Shown here piece by piece: positions 12,502 through 23,716 of a DNA stretch of 64,000 nt. Under the pieces are notes generated by a model. That model saw nothing but the letters and a program-made list of their open reading frames with translations. It did no database searches and had not been told where the DNA came from. The first letter of the stretch is position 1. Every line of letters begins with the position of its first letter. The translations under genes were made by a program, and so were the position numbers. The DNA is from Emmonsiellopsis sp. PD_33 (lineage: Eukaryota; Ascomycota; Eurotiomycetes; Onygenales; Ajellomycetaceae), in NCBI GenBank assembly GCA_032988165.1, contig JANTQF010000016.1:174999-238998 (forward strand). Reading direction: 5' to 3'.

Positions 12502-15267
12502 TCACATAACAATACAATCCTTGTTTTTGTCTCTATCACGGTGTCGTGGAGGAAGAGACGGGTTAGATGTCGAATAAGGTCGTCTGCCACCGTACTGGTA
12601 GGGATCATGGTTTGTTACAGGGTTTTGAGTGAATCCGTTGCTTGAGGATCTTGGCCCAGCTATGTCAGGAATACTGTGGTTGGAACCATCGAACTGAGCA
12701 TGCGCTGAGGGTGGGATATATGCAGGGCTTTGAGCGGCCTGTTCGTAAGTAGGTGGGGGTGCATTGGCGTCGTTAGGATCGGCCGCCGGAGCTTGAGGGG
12801 GTACTAGAGACCGAACAGGTACAGGCTGCCTCGATCCACGACGGCCAGCCGCGGAGGAAGATGTCGAATGGCGATTTCCACGAGTAGAAGTACTTCCAGA
12901 GCGAGCTTGAGTGACGCCCTGAGTCTGAATGGAGGCTGCAGAGCCGGATGGACGGCGTGCTGCATTATTGCGCGCCTGGTTCTGGGTATCACTTCCACGA
13001 CGCTGTTCTTCTTCATCCTGGAACTGTAACGCTAAAGCAAATGCGTAGTCTGCGTCCGTTTGCTCTGTGTGATGGTGGGTCGATTTCCCAGCACCTGAAT
13101 CGGTCCTAGTTCCGTGATCGGGCGCTCCTGATGTTGTGGCGGCTCTCTGGCGACCAGGCTGCGTTGCTGATGATGATTGGGGAGAATTTCCAACTGGTCT
13201 AAAATCCCCCGAGAAAAACTCGGAAGAGCTCCCGTTCACATCAACAAGATTCTCCCATACAATTTCTGCGTGGCCGGCATACCCAGCATCTGTGACAAGG
13301 GTGAAGAGCTGATTGGAGAATGGGTGTTTGAATAGTGTAGAGAAGTGGTCATTTCGGAAAAGAATGGAGATCGACCCAGGCTCGAGGTTATTCTCGAGGT
13401 GCTGAAGGCCAAAATGACTCAACTGGGTGGGATTTTCAACATTGATGAAATGTTGGATTGTATCAATATCTTCCATCAACTTTTCCTCGTCTGGAGCGAG
13501 AGACTCTCCGCAAATGACTTTCTCCTCTAGCTCCTCTTTGCGAAAGTGAAGAAGCTGAATATCATCATGGTTGTGTGCTGCTCGGAGGAGTGCAGCATGA
13601 GCGGGAGACGATGGCGATGCCAGCCAGCCATGAACTAATGGCAATTTGAAACTACTATATAGACGGGTATCATTTGTCTCACAAAATGTTCCAGGCGTGT
13701 TCCAAGGATAATTCGTCTGGAAAGTGTTAGGCGATTAATCTTGTTGAAATATGGGAAATGGCATGGAATAGTGGGAGAATACGAACCAACACTAGTTCAG
13801 GATTTACGTTCATTCCGGTGTGCAACATTATGAGAAATGAACTCAGAGCTTCGACATCTGGTAGTTGGTCACCGCCATCAATGTAGGACGTGAGTTCGTC
13901 AAACAACGCTTGCATCAGTAACCCCAAAGAAATTCTCTCTCTCGATTGAAGCGCTTTGGTAATCGGGGATTGCGAATCCACTTTTGCCCGCATTATCAGT
14001 CCATTAACAAGTGCTAAAAGGGGGCAAGGCCCGTTCTCGTTCTGAATCAATACAGGTGATTGACGCAGCTTCGTGGTGCCATCGGTCCAATTAATTTGGC
14101 GAATATCATACGTCTCAGACAATTTGCCTTCCAATGCAGAGTTTGATGGTAATTGGACGGCCGATGGTTGACCATCTTCACCTGGCAAAGTGGTGGGTAG
14201 GCTTTGCGCATTTTCGTCCAGAAGGCTCCTCACAGCTTGCACTGGATGAGGCTTCTTGTCACTTGGAGGCTGTTCGGTAGGAAGTGTTTCTTCAAGGTCT
14301 ATGAGGTTTGGAAATGAACTCGAATAGGTAGGATCTGAGAACAGCAAGGCAGGGCTTTTACCCTTAGCACCCACATTGTGGCTCTCGGGAACAACGCCAT
14401 CTGATAGATGAGATAAATTCGAGGGTGGAGTTATTGTAGGCTGTGACCCACTGGTCATCGCCTTGTCCCCGTAAGCCTCCGGGCCCGGACCTGTACTTCG
14501 TATATCGTGTGATTCGCAATTGGCTCCGGTTTGGGGGTTATTATCTGGGTAAAGCGGAGGAAGAACGGGATGTGATCCATCGTCCCCCTTGGAGAATTTG
14601 GGGCTCTCGGTGCTCGAATGACTCCCTAATTTGGGACCTGATTAGTATGGCGACAAGAAAACAGGCTACGGGCAAATTTACCATTCTGATGATTGTGTAT
14701 TCCACCTGACTGAGGGAAATCAAATGGATCTTGGCTGGAACTGGATATAGAAGGCTTTCGCAAACTAGTATGTGTTTGTTTCGCTCTCAAAAAAGGGTTG
14801 TTCGATCTGAACGGACTACCACTGGGTGACGACGTATTTATATCAACGCCCGGGCTCTTCGGTCTTTCGATTTGCGAATGAGGCGCAGCAGCACTCAGGT
14901 TTCCCTCTCCATACCTCCCGAACGGTGAAGCCGGCGCCTCTACTATTCCTTCGTTCTGAATATAATTTTGGAATGGCTGGTTGTATGTGTGGCCAATTTG
15001 TTGTGGAGGGTCCCAGTGGTTGATGGGACGTTCTGGGAAGTTCTGGGTCCACGGATTCGGCATGTCATCATATCGTATATTTGAAGAAGGCGCGTCATAG
15101 GGACCGGCTGAAGCAGGGCCAGCGGCAGTGGACAAAGGAGTTCCTTGCGGTGGGAGAGTTGCTTCGGTAGATGCAAAGGGAGAAGATTGCGACGGGGCTA
15201 GGTATGACGATTCATCTTGGCCGCCCGATGGATGAGGGCCCTGCGATAGTTGCCTTCTTAATACCAT
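12502..15267 (-). CDS. miy1: MINDY-family deubiquitinase with MIU motif and CAAX end
   Basis: Exons complement(12502..13716, 13787..14625, 14682..15267) give 879 residues. MINDY enzymes are cysteine proteases that trim K48-linked ubiquitin chains. The catalytic core begins with INWTDG and has QNENGPCPLLALVNGL, holding the oxyanion Gln and the catalytic Cys, and later PLVHGWL with the catalytic His. A motif interacting with ubiquitin is seen as DADYAFALALQFQDEEE downstream of the core. The N-terminal 350 residues are disordered and Ser/Pro-rich. The protein ends in CIVM, a CAAX box. Intron 14626-14681 uses a TACTAAT branch; a CAG only 4 nt past the branch A was rejected as acceptor. Intron 13717-13786 uses the unusual donor GTTCGT. 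Divergent from trm6. Confidence 0.9.
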
Positions 15268-16018
15268 GGTGAAATTAGTTGATCAGAAGGCAAGGAACTG
15301 GCGTTGGGGTATGCTCAGAGAAAACCAGACACAAGCATGGTGGAATGCTCTGGGGACCGGCTGCTATATGGAGGTTAGAAAACTGAGCCCAGTCGCAGTA
15401 ACGTCAAGTGTGAACCAGTGGCAGAAGTCCACTCCCATCGACCTAAGCCCGGGATCTAGTAAAGGCGCCTCGTGTCCAGGCGAACGCGGAGCTTGGCGGG
15501 ACGACGGAAGTATCACGACGGAAGGGAAAACGCAGGGCGGACAGTCTCTCATTGATAAGAATACCGGCGTGTACCATAGACGAGGATTGGCAAAGTCATA
15601 GACGGCGGACAGTTGGCGGTGCAGGCAGCTGAATTCGAAGCGTCGCAAGCGATGTCGTCGAGATGCGCCAGACGCCGATAAAGAGCGGCGATGAGGTCGT
15701 GTTTGTCTTGTTTGCCTGCCCGGGCTATCTATTATCCGGCAATGACGTAGACGCCGGCTCAACTGTTGTTCCGGTGCCGCGTATGGTAATCTGCAATACC
15801 GCAAAACGCAAAAAAATCAAAAGCATCCAGAGCTCGTTGCTTTCTTTGACGGAGGAGACTGTCTTGTCGCCGCCCCCGATTGCTTCATAAACACGCGATC
15901 GAGCTGTGCGATGGGCCTATTCCTGCTCGCGATCACATTGACGGGATAGAAACCGCACCGCTTCCTTCTCCCCGTCCTAGATCACCCACTGCATAACTCC
16001 CCGCACACACCCCCCCGA
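15268..16018. promoter_or_regulatory. 750-bp bidirectional intergenic region, MINDY gene / trm6
   Basis: Both genes start from this region. Several short frames exist but none has recognisable content. The stretch before 16019 is C-rich, which is common in fungal leaders. Confidence 0.45.
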
Positions 16019-17928
16019 ATGCATTCTACCATCCTACCCCACGCCTATGTGGGCTTGGGGCTGCCGTCGGATACTATCAAAATCCAGCAGATAGTCCCGA
16101 ACACGTACGTCATATAGCTTGTATGAGCATTTTTGTTTCTCAAGCAGTGTCATGTCATTGTTCGCTGTTCCGCGTCCTGATGCTGACAACCTCCATCCAC
16201 AGAGTAATATCTTTAGGAAAATACGGTTCTTTCCAAGCCAACCAGATCATTGGCCGCCCATACCATCTCACTTTCGAGATCCTCGATCAACCAAGCGAAG
16301 TCGACAACCATGCGCTACGTATAGTGTCAGCCGCAGAGCTACACACCGAGTCGCTAATCGCTGATGGCTCCATACCTGGCGAAGCCGACGACGGCGAGGG
16401 CGCGCGGGAGGAAGAAGATGCTGGTAATACCCCCATGCGTACCAATCAGGACACCCTAGACGATAATTCGAGTCAGCGGATGACGATGGATGAAATCGAG
16501 GCCCTAAAGAAAGGAACCACAGGTGCAGGCCGGGAGATCATCAATAAGCTTCTTGAATCCCACTCTGCCATAGATAAAAAGACAGAATTTTCGCTCGCCA
16601 AGTACACATTAAGAAAGAGGAAGAAGTACCTCAAGCGATTCTCGGTACTGCCCCTCGATGTGGCCCTTCTGGCCCACTGGATGTTAGAGCAGAAAGACGC
16701 TGCCAAAATTATGGAACTAAGGGACGAAAGCATTGGCCTGATAGGATGCTGGGCCAATGTCCATAACGGTGGTGATGCTTTTATGAACAGGAATTCGCCA
16801 GAATTACATCCAGCTGGACGCTGGCTAGTCGTCGATGATACAGGCGGCTTGGTTGTGGCCGCAATGGCAGAGCGGATGGGAATATTATTTCCCTCTGAGC
16901 AGAGCTCTGATAATGCAGCGCATGAGCGAAACGATAGATCAGGCGATATTCCGGAGCCATCAGAAATTCGGAATAATCGCGACTCGCACGCCTCGTCTTC
17001 TCGTCGCCCACGCGCCACGCCGGGGATGTCCTCTACAAATACCACACTGACCGTTATCCACCCCAACGTACAGCCTAATCTGTCCCTTCTAAAGTACTTC
17101 TCATTCGATATCAGCGACCCGCCTCCTTCCCATCCGCTTCACAATAACCTTAAAACCCTCTCCTGGCTTCAGCTCCTAGACCCCCAATCCGACCCGATCT
17201 ACACCAACGAGCCCCCTTTTGCAACGGAGGCGATGCTCGCAAGCTGGAAGCCCAACAAGCGCGGCATCTACTATCGCAAACGACGGAGATGGAGCAGAGT
17301 CCGGAATGTCGTTGACGAAACACGGGCAGGAGGCTTTGATGGGCTCATAGTCGCTAGTTTGATGGACCCCACTTCGATCTTGAAATATACTGTTCCGCTA
17401 CTGTCCGGTTCAGCCCCTGTAGTGGTTTATTCACCACATATTGAGCCCCTCTTGAAAGTCGCAGATTTCTACTCTACGGCGCGGCGGACGGCATATATCT
17501 ATCTGAAACGCACCATCGCTGAACAAAATCAAGCACTCCAATCTCGAGGCTCTGGAAATGGGACTCTGGACAAGTCAACGCCACAGGCCGAGAAGGAAGA
17601 TGCAACAGCGACAGACGAACGAACTCCAGAAATAAATGACGCCGATTTCCCAGTTGATCCAACTCTCCTTTTAGCACCGACCATCCAAACATCTCGCGTG
17701 AGGCAGTGGCAAGTACTCCCAGGCCGAACCCATCCAATGATGACGGGCCGAGGTGGCGCAGAAGGATATATCTTCCATGCCATTCGGGCGTTACCGTCAG
17801 ACGTTAAGGTTGAAGCTAGAGGCCACCAAGGGCGGAAGAAGAGGAAGACCGACTCGGATATGGCAGGGGACAGCACTGAGGCGGCTACGCCGATGGAGAT
17901 TACGAACGCGGGGCTAGCAAATGAATAA
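16019..17928 (+). CDS. trm6: tRNA (adenine(58)-N1)-methyltransferase non-catalytic subunit Trm6/Gcd10
   Basis: Exons 16019..16104 and 16203..17928 give 603 residues. Trm6 is the tRNA-binding partner of the catalytic Trm61 subunit and together they form m1A58 in nuclear tRNA, needed for initiator tRNA-Met stability. Exon 1 encodes 28 residues with HAYVGLGLPSDTIKIQQI and the intron (GTACGT..CACAG, 98 bp) joins it to VISLGKYGSFQANQIIGRPY, the typical Gcd10 N-terminal segment. A mid-protein KGTTGAGREIINKLLESH and a C-terminal RQWQVLPGRTHPMMTGRGG segment are also typical. Acidic inserts follow the N-terminal domain, and a basic GRKKRK sequence near the end could be a nuclear signal. No S-adenosylmethionine motif is expected or seen. 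Confidence 0.92.
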
Positions 17929-20001
17929 TTTTTGTTTCTAGGTGCTAAACAAATATCATGGATATTGCGAGTAATAAAGGCAATAAATGTATGTACGAAT
18001 AAATGCGCGCATGAATTTACTCTGTGACTGTGTTCTCCAAATCACGCCCATACTATTGTTACAATTATATAAATCCTACCCCTTGTTCCGTTCCACGTTC
18101 TAGGCCCCTCCATTTAACACTAATAAATTACATTTTAGATATCCGTCTATAACATCCATCGAGCTTTGTCTAGCTTTCCATGGAACGATTGAATATGAGC
18201 AGTATCTTGCATCGCCGGAAGACTGACACACACCAACTAGCATTTCGACCACTAGATGCTCGATTTGAACTTGCGGCTACGCTCTCTTTCTCCACGGACT
18301 GCCATTTAAACCAGATAAAAAAAAAGATGGTGCCTTTTCAACCAGAGGATCAACCAACGGCGGAAGAGGTTTTCCGGTCTGGATGGAGGGCTAATTTGCA
18401 ATTTCTTGATCCCGAACGGAGTTTGCATGCACAGGGGGGGGGGTAATGACAAGCATATAGCTCATGGGAATCGCCTGATCCTTTGTTATGTATAACTCGA
18501 GGGGAATAACTATTAGTATGAGGCACTATTAACCGGTCCTGTGGAGGATAGATCGCTGTTTGGCCACAGCTCCTCGGAGGAGCTTCATATCTTCGATGAG
18601 TTCCGTATTGGTTACAGAAGCTGATTGCATCAAGCGCAGATACTACACCCTCCAGGCTTTCCTCCCTATTGTTCATGTCAAGCTATGTTACGCAGCGTGT
18701 TTCTTGCTTTGGTATCCCAGCGCTCTTAGCTTCTATACTTCGGCATGATTTCCGCCAGACTGGATAGAGTATTTATTTACTTATTTTGTGCCTATTTTGT
18801 GTTCTAGACACAGCAACCTCATTTTAAATTCTTTCTAGCAGAAACCATTTCCTGGATGATTGTCATAGTAGATATGTATGCGATGCACCGTGGATCTAGT
18901 CCCAAACTGGACAAGGTTCGTTTAACTGCCCGCATCGAGCTAGCCGCCCAAACCTTAAACTCACCCCTTGGACATTTCGAGTCTCTCGTCTGTAGACTGT
19001 TATCGACTGTGTAAAGGACTCCATTATTCCTCCCTTATTCCACTATCCCATCCAACTAGAATTGCAAGCTGACCGTCGTTGCGAGGCTTTTTCGAGTCTG
19101 GGCGGGCGGTGGTAGGACGGCAAATCCCGCCTCCACGTGCTGACTCTGGCGCTCCACATTCGTTCGTGAGAGTGATCGATCCAGCCGTCCGGTCTGGCAT
19201 CATCTGCATTATTTTCCAGCATTATTATTATTCTTCGAGATGAATGTCTGCAGTCAATCCAACATGCAGACTGACTCTGATGCGATTGTCTCTTGCAGAA
19301 GCAGAGCTTGGACAATACGTCAAGCAATGCAGGCGGCTATATATACTACTGCTGCCCACCCGCTCAATTTCTATCGATCCCTGCTGCACCTGATCCAAGG
19401 GCCGAAAGAAAGAGGGGCAGCACTCTAGTTTTCATCATTGTTATGATATTGTTGTTGACATCTGCGGGATTATGACGAACAGACGCATGCATCATGGCGC
19501 ATAACGAACCATACCACAACCTAAACTAAACATCGGGAACAAAGCCACAGCCAAATAACGAGCCTTGGCCAACAAATGCCGTTTATGACGGCGGGGGATT
19601 GCGGCTTGCCGTCAATGCTAGTTGCAAAAAGAAATAACAGAAATCCCACTTACTCCCTGTCATTTTTGTAGGTATGCGGCAGAGTCCTAGCTCGGTCTAT
19701 GCCCTTGGCCCGTTCGTTCACCCCACGCCAGTAGAAGGAGAACCAGGCAATCGGCTTAACAGGCGCAGCATGCACGGGCAAGGATGCTACGCTGTCATTG
19801 GCATTTCTTTCTTCTGGCGGATCTGCACCGAAGACATAACGTCTTGGCCTAGATGCTCGAAGAGTCTGATTATGTTAAAAGAGGGTTTGAAATCCCCCTT
19901 GAGTCGATGTTTTTTTGATATCTGTCGGACCCGCTCTCCTGCCCGGATCAACTTTGTTAAACTGCGGCGGACACCCAGTCTGTCGCCCTGGGCTGTTCAA
20001 T
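17929..20001. other. 2.1-kb intergenic region
   Basis: Between trm6 and the MFS gene, both rightward. It has AT-rich stretches, a CACGTG core at 19134-19139 and a number of short frames without recognisable content. The frame at 19674-20153 overlaps the MFS start and looks like chance. I see no gene here. Confidence 0.45.
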
Positions 20002-21717
20002 ATGTTTTTCCGAATAATTCGGCAGAGCTGGAACAGCTTCACCGGAACCGAAAGACGCAATATCGCCTTATACATCTTGGGGATTATGATCTACAAGTTC
20101 GGACTCGAGGCTTTCAACGGATCGATTGTCGCACTCGCCACGAACCGATATGATTACGATGCTTATACGTCGAAAACAACCTCCAAAACCTTCGAGCGTG
20201 TCGGACTCCTTACTGGTCTCAACCAAGCGTTTCAGTGCGTCGGTGCTATCCTTATAGCGCCCCTGGTTCGAAGGGCACCCACAAAGCTAGTATTGTCAAC
20301 TGCAGTCCTAACCTTCGGCATATTCACTGCGATTTTGCTCATCGTGGACGCAAGTACCGGGGGGAGCTTTGTTCCCAAGAACTATCGTGGGAAACACCCC
20401 AAGAATGACTTCCACTATTATGGGAAATACCACACCGATGGAATGATCCCCATCTACTCCGTGACAGGTATTGCATACGGGATGGTTGAGCTTATTCGTC
20501 GGGTCATCCCTAGAGATATCGTTGGCGGAAATGTGCAAAAGCTCCGTCAGATGGATGCCCTGGTCCATATCTTCTACGAGATCTCCGGAACGTCGGGTGC
20601 ATTCTGCACAGCGCTCGCTTTAATCCCGAATCTCGGAAACAACTATTCCTTCATAATCACTCCAGTGTGCTTCACTTTCGCGGCGGCCACATGGTACTGC
20701 ATCACGGATTTGGATTTCCGACCCGTGAATCAGGAGGTCCTTGGCGAGCAGCCTGCTTATATCAAAGCAATTGTCGGGTCCTTCTATCTTTTTGTGGAGT
20801 CGTACTGGACCGGCGCTAAACTCACCCTCACCAATCGAAGATTCGTGTGGCTTCTTCCGGGATACGCACTCGCCCTTTACGGTCACCGATATCTAGAAAA
20901 TGGGATCGCCCCAGCGATTGCACGCCGATATCTGGGCAACTCTGCTTGGTCACAGGTTATTGTTGGCGGCTCGAACTTGGGAGAATTACTGGGTGCCGCA
21001 TTCGTGTTCTTCTTTACAAACTTCATCACCACCCCGATCCCATGGATCCGACTCGATTCCGTAATGGTGCTAGTCGTATGGTACCTAGCGTTCTGGCACC
21101 CGCCATCAGGTCAAGTTGCCTATGCCTGGATAGTCGCCGCAACATTCCTCCCTATCTCGTTCGGATGGGCGGCAGGCGACGTCTCCCTCGCAGCGTACAT
21201 CCAAGCCACCCTAGCGCGCGTTGAAGCCAAGACGAAAAACGTCTCCGCATTAGGCGCCGTAATGGCCTTCCTATACACCACGTACATCATCATATACGCC
21301 ATTACCTCCCCGCTGCTGGGCCGGTACGTAGACAAGGTGTTCAACGAATCTGGCGGCGCAGAGGGTGGCGGAGACATACACAAGGCAATCAGAAACATCG
21401 GCGGCATCCAATTCACGATTCTAGCTGGCGTCATTATGGCCGCAACCTTTGTGCCGCAGGGAGCGTTCAAGCTCAATCCACGGATACTCTTCGACCAAGA
21501 TCTCGAAAGCGACGTGGGACGGGCAAGCAACAAGCTAGACGACACCATCGATCTATCGAACTATCAACAGGAGAACGGATATAGCAGCGACGGTGGAAGC
21601 CGACGGTTTGGAAGTCGTCGTGGCAGTAGAAGCAGGAGCCGCCACGCTAGTCGGCAGGATAGTTATGGTACCAGTCGACAGGGGAGCTATCCTACGCCCA
21701 AGTATCCGAGCGGGTAG
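20002..21717 (+). CDS. MFS-type multi-pass membrane transporter, fungal family of unknown substrate
   Basis: A single exon of 571 residues from ATG 20002 (MFFRIIRQSW). The same frame is open upstream but has no better supported start. About ten to twelve hydrophobic segments are visible, beginning with NIALYILGIMIYKFGLEA. A loop of about 60 residues with NYRGKHPKNDFHYYGKYH lies between early segments, and a run of conserved-looking segments (YLENGIAPAIARRYLGNSAW, GAAFVFFFTNFITTPIPW) follows. The C-terminal 50 residues are hydrophilic with repeated RSRSR and RQDSYG/RQGSY units, probably a cytosolic regulatory tail. The general architecture is major facilitator type; I cannot assign a substrate. 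Confidence 0.75.
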   Translation: MFFRIIRQSWNSFTGTERRNIALYILGIMIYKFGLEAFNGSIVALATNRYDYDAYTSKTTSKTFERVGLLTGLNQAFQCVGAILIAPLVRRAPTKLVLSTAVLTFGIFTAILLIVDASTGGSFVPKNYRGKHPKNDFHYYGKYHTDGMIPIYSVTGIAYGMVELIRRVIPRDIVGGNVQKLRQMDALVHIFYEISGTSGAFCTALALIPNLGNNYSFIITPVCFTFAAATWYCITDLDFRPVNQEVLGEQPAYIKAIVGSFYLFVESYWTGAKLTLTNRRFVWLLPGYALALYGHRYLENGIAPAIARRYLGNSAWSQVIVGGSNLGELLGAAFVFFFTNFITTPIPWIRLDSVMVLVVWYLAFWHPPSGQVAYAWIVAATFLPISFGWAAGDVSLAAYIQATLARVEAKTKNVSALGAVMAFLYTTYIIIYAITSPLLGRYVDKVFNESGGAEGGGDIHKAIRNIGGIQFTILAGVIMAATFVPQGAFKLNPRILFDQDLESDVGRASNKLDDTIDLSNYQQENGYSSDGGSRRFGSRRGSRSRSRHASRQDSYGTSRQGSYPTPKYPSG

Positions 21718-22402
21718 TGGGCAGGTATATCATTCATATGGTGGCGTTACTCTTCCTTGCCATTCCTTTTTTTTTCTCCCTTTTCTCCTTTTTCTTCTTT
21801 CCTCTACAGGCGGCCCATACCACCTCTTGTCACCATCTTTAATGTATTTCTTCTCAGGAATCTAATCTACCCACTCTCCCACTTCCCCTTTCTTTATGAC
21901 AGCATATGCATGTATTAAGATACCCCTTCACGTGCACTCGTTCGGTCCTTATGTTTACATAATTTCGGTAGCTATAAATAAAAATAGTACGATCTTGTGC
22001 TTTTATGAGAAGTTGTTAATAGTCAAACTGTATATCCTTACTTAAGAGACAGTCCTGCTGGTGCGGAGCATCGTGTGGGATTTGGGTCCTCTGGTTGTGG
22101 GTTTCAAGTCTAAGTTACACGTGAGAGCATTGAACAATCCTGCGGTACTTTTCTTAGACCCTACGATGGCAATTGTGAAAGAGAATATGAAGTATCCATA
22201 AGCTAGGCATGCAGATACTGAAATAGATGCATTGCTAACAAGCTGAGTGATAAAAACAGGGGAACAAAAATACAAAATCTAAAAGTCGAGAATCACGTCA
22301 CGCGGCGCGAACGACATACGGCATGTTAACGGATGTATATTTGCACGGCAAGGGTAAGGTATGAAAAATAAAGCAAAACGGGTCATGATTAAAAGTTGGA
22401 TC
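21718..22402. other. convergent intergenic region (MFS gene / arc18)
   Basis: T-rich 3' UTR-like DNA follows the MFS stop. CACGTG occurs at 21929-21934 and 22118-22123. No gene is visible. Confidence 0.45.
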
Positions 22403-23356
22403 TCATAGTTGCTTCCCCATGAACTTCCGTTTCGAAAAGCCGAGCCACCACTATGCCATGCGAAGGAAGAGGTTAGCAAAGGTAAAACGCGACGTTATGG
22501 CTTTCTAGAGGTAATATACATACCTTCGACGGACCGACTCCGCCAGGGTATAATCGGACGTGTAGCCGGATAGCGAGTTCTTGTCGGACTTGGGATATGT
22601 ATCTAGCAAGACTGTGATCAGATACAGATAAAACATATAAAAAAACCCAAGCGCTAGACATACTGTCTCAAGGTCTCTGCATCTTGGCGGTCCCGCGGAG
22701 GCTCGAATGCTTGGTTAAGGGGGAATGAAGCGTCTCCGGGGATAGCAAAGTGATCAAGCGAAGTATTGATAAGGACCTATGCACAATTAGCAAGCTGGCG
22801 GCTTTTACTCTCGCCCATAGATGGATCGGCGTCAACAGAGGGCCCCGAATCGATCTATAGGGGGACAGTGTATCCCACCTTCTCCGCCTCTCTTATGGCC
22901 ATGCCGGGCTTAACTTTGGTCAGACATTCGCTCACAAACAGGATGCCATATATCAACATGCGGTCGGCGGGGCCCTTGATCTCGAAATTGCGGAAGAAAG
23001 TGTTGGCACGGAACAGGGAGAGGATTTCATCTAGGCAGTCGTAGGATTCGCTATCGGGATCAATGTCGAATTCAGATGCGCCGACGGGGAGTACGGGAAG
23101 GGTATAAGCGGGGCCACGCGTGCGGGTGCGGAGGGGGAGGAGGGGGAAGTTTCCTATTGAGACGCATGAGAGGGAAAACATAAACTCGAGATAGGGAGAC
23201 GGATCGGTGGAAAGTGGAAAGGTAGAATATGGCCTTGCCATACCTATGGTTGGGACATCGGCTTCCTGGAGGAAGATCGAATGGTATGCCTGGGGGGGTA
23301 AGTATCAGCCGGAATTCAATTGAGGCGCGGAACAGGGGGATTGAGCGTACCGGCAT
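22403..23356 (-). CDS. arc18: Arp2/3 complex subunit 3 (ARPC3, p21-Arc)
   Basis: Six exons, complement(22403..22450, 22524..22602, 22664..22776, 22879..23153, 23244..23289, 23351..23356), give 188 residues. ARPC3 is a structural subunit of the seven-protein Arp2/3 complex that nucleates branched actin at endocytic sites. The reconstructed N-terminus MPAYHS matches the family. NFPLLPLRTRTRGPAY, FFRNFEIKGPADRMLIYG, HFAIPGDASFPLNQ and the C-terminal KRKFMGKQL are characteristic. The first exon is only two codons (ATG CCG) before GTACGC. All introns are 61-102 bp and keep frame. The start is 360 bp from the divergent rfc3 start. Confidence 0.93.
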
Positions 23357-23716
23357 TTTGAGCAACAATAGCCCGGGAACAGCTGAAGTACAAACCACAA
23401 GCCCTGGACTGAGGAACTATGAGTTGGCGGGTGGTGGACTGCAATGTCTTTTGTATCGTCGTCGTCGTCGAGGTGGGAGTGAGAGCCGCAATGTCATGTG
23501 ATGTCATGGCTCTCCCCGGCGCTAACCCTGATCTGGACTAGCGTCGGAGAATAGATAGTCCCGGTCCGAAACGGCTTTACGCGACTCGGGAAGCTTCAAC
23601 GCGTCGAGTTTGGAGAGACAGAACAGACAACAAGACAACAAGACAACAGGGTCTCTGTTAACTCGGCTCGTCTATTCTCGTTGAACTCATTCCACCTCGT
23701 CCTAACAGCCGTCACA
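23357..23716. promoter_or_regulatory. 360-bp bidirectional promoter, arc18 / rfc3
   Basis: This short region separates two divergent start codons, so it must hold both promoters. It contains a GTC trinucleotide run near 23456-23468 and an ACAAGACAACA repeat near 23629-23648 just before rfc3. Confidence 0.55.

Noticed and set aside
14638..14681. 44-bp intron alternative in the MINDY gene ending at CAG
   Set aside because: The acceptor would lie 4 nt from the branch A and breaks the frame; the TAG 12 nt downstream fits.
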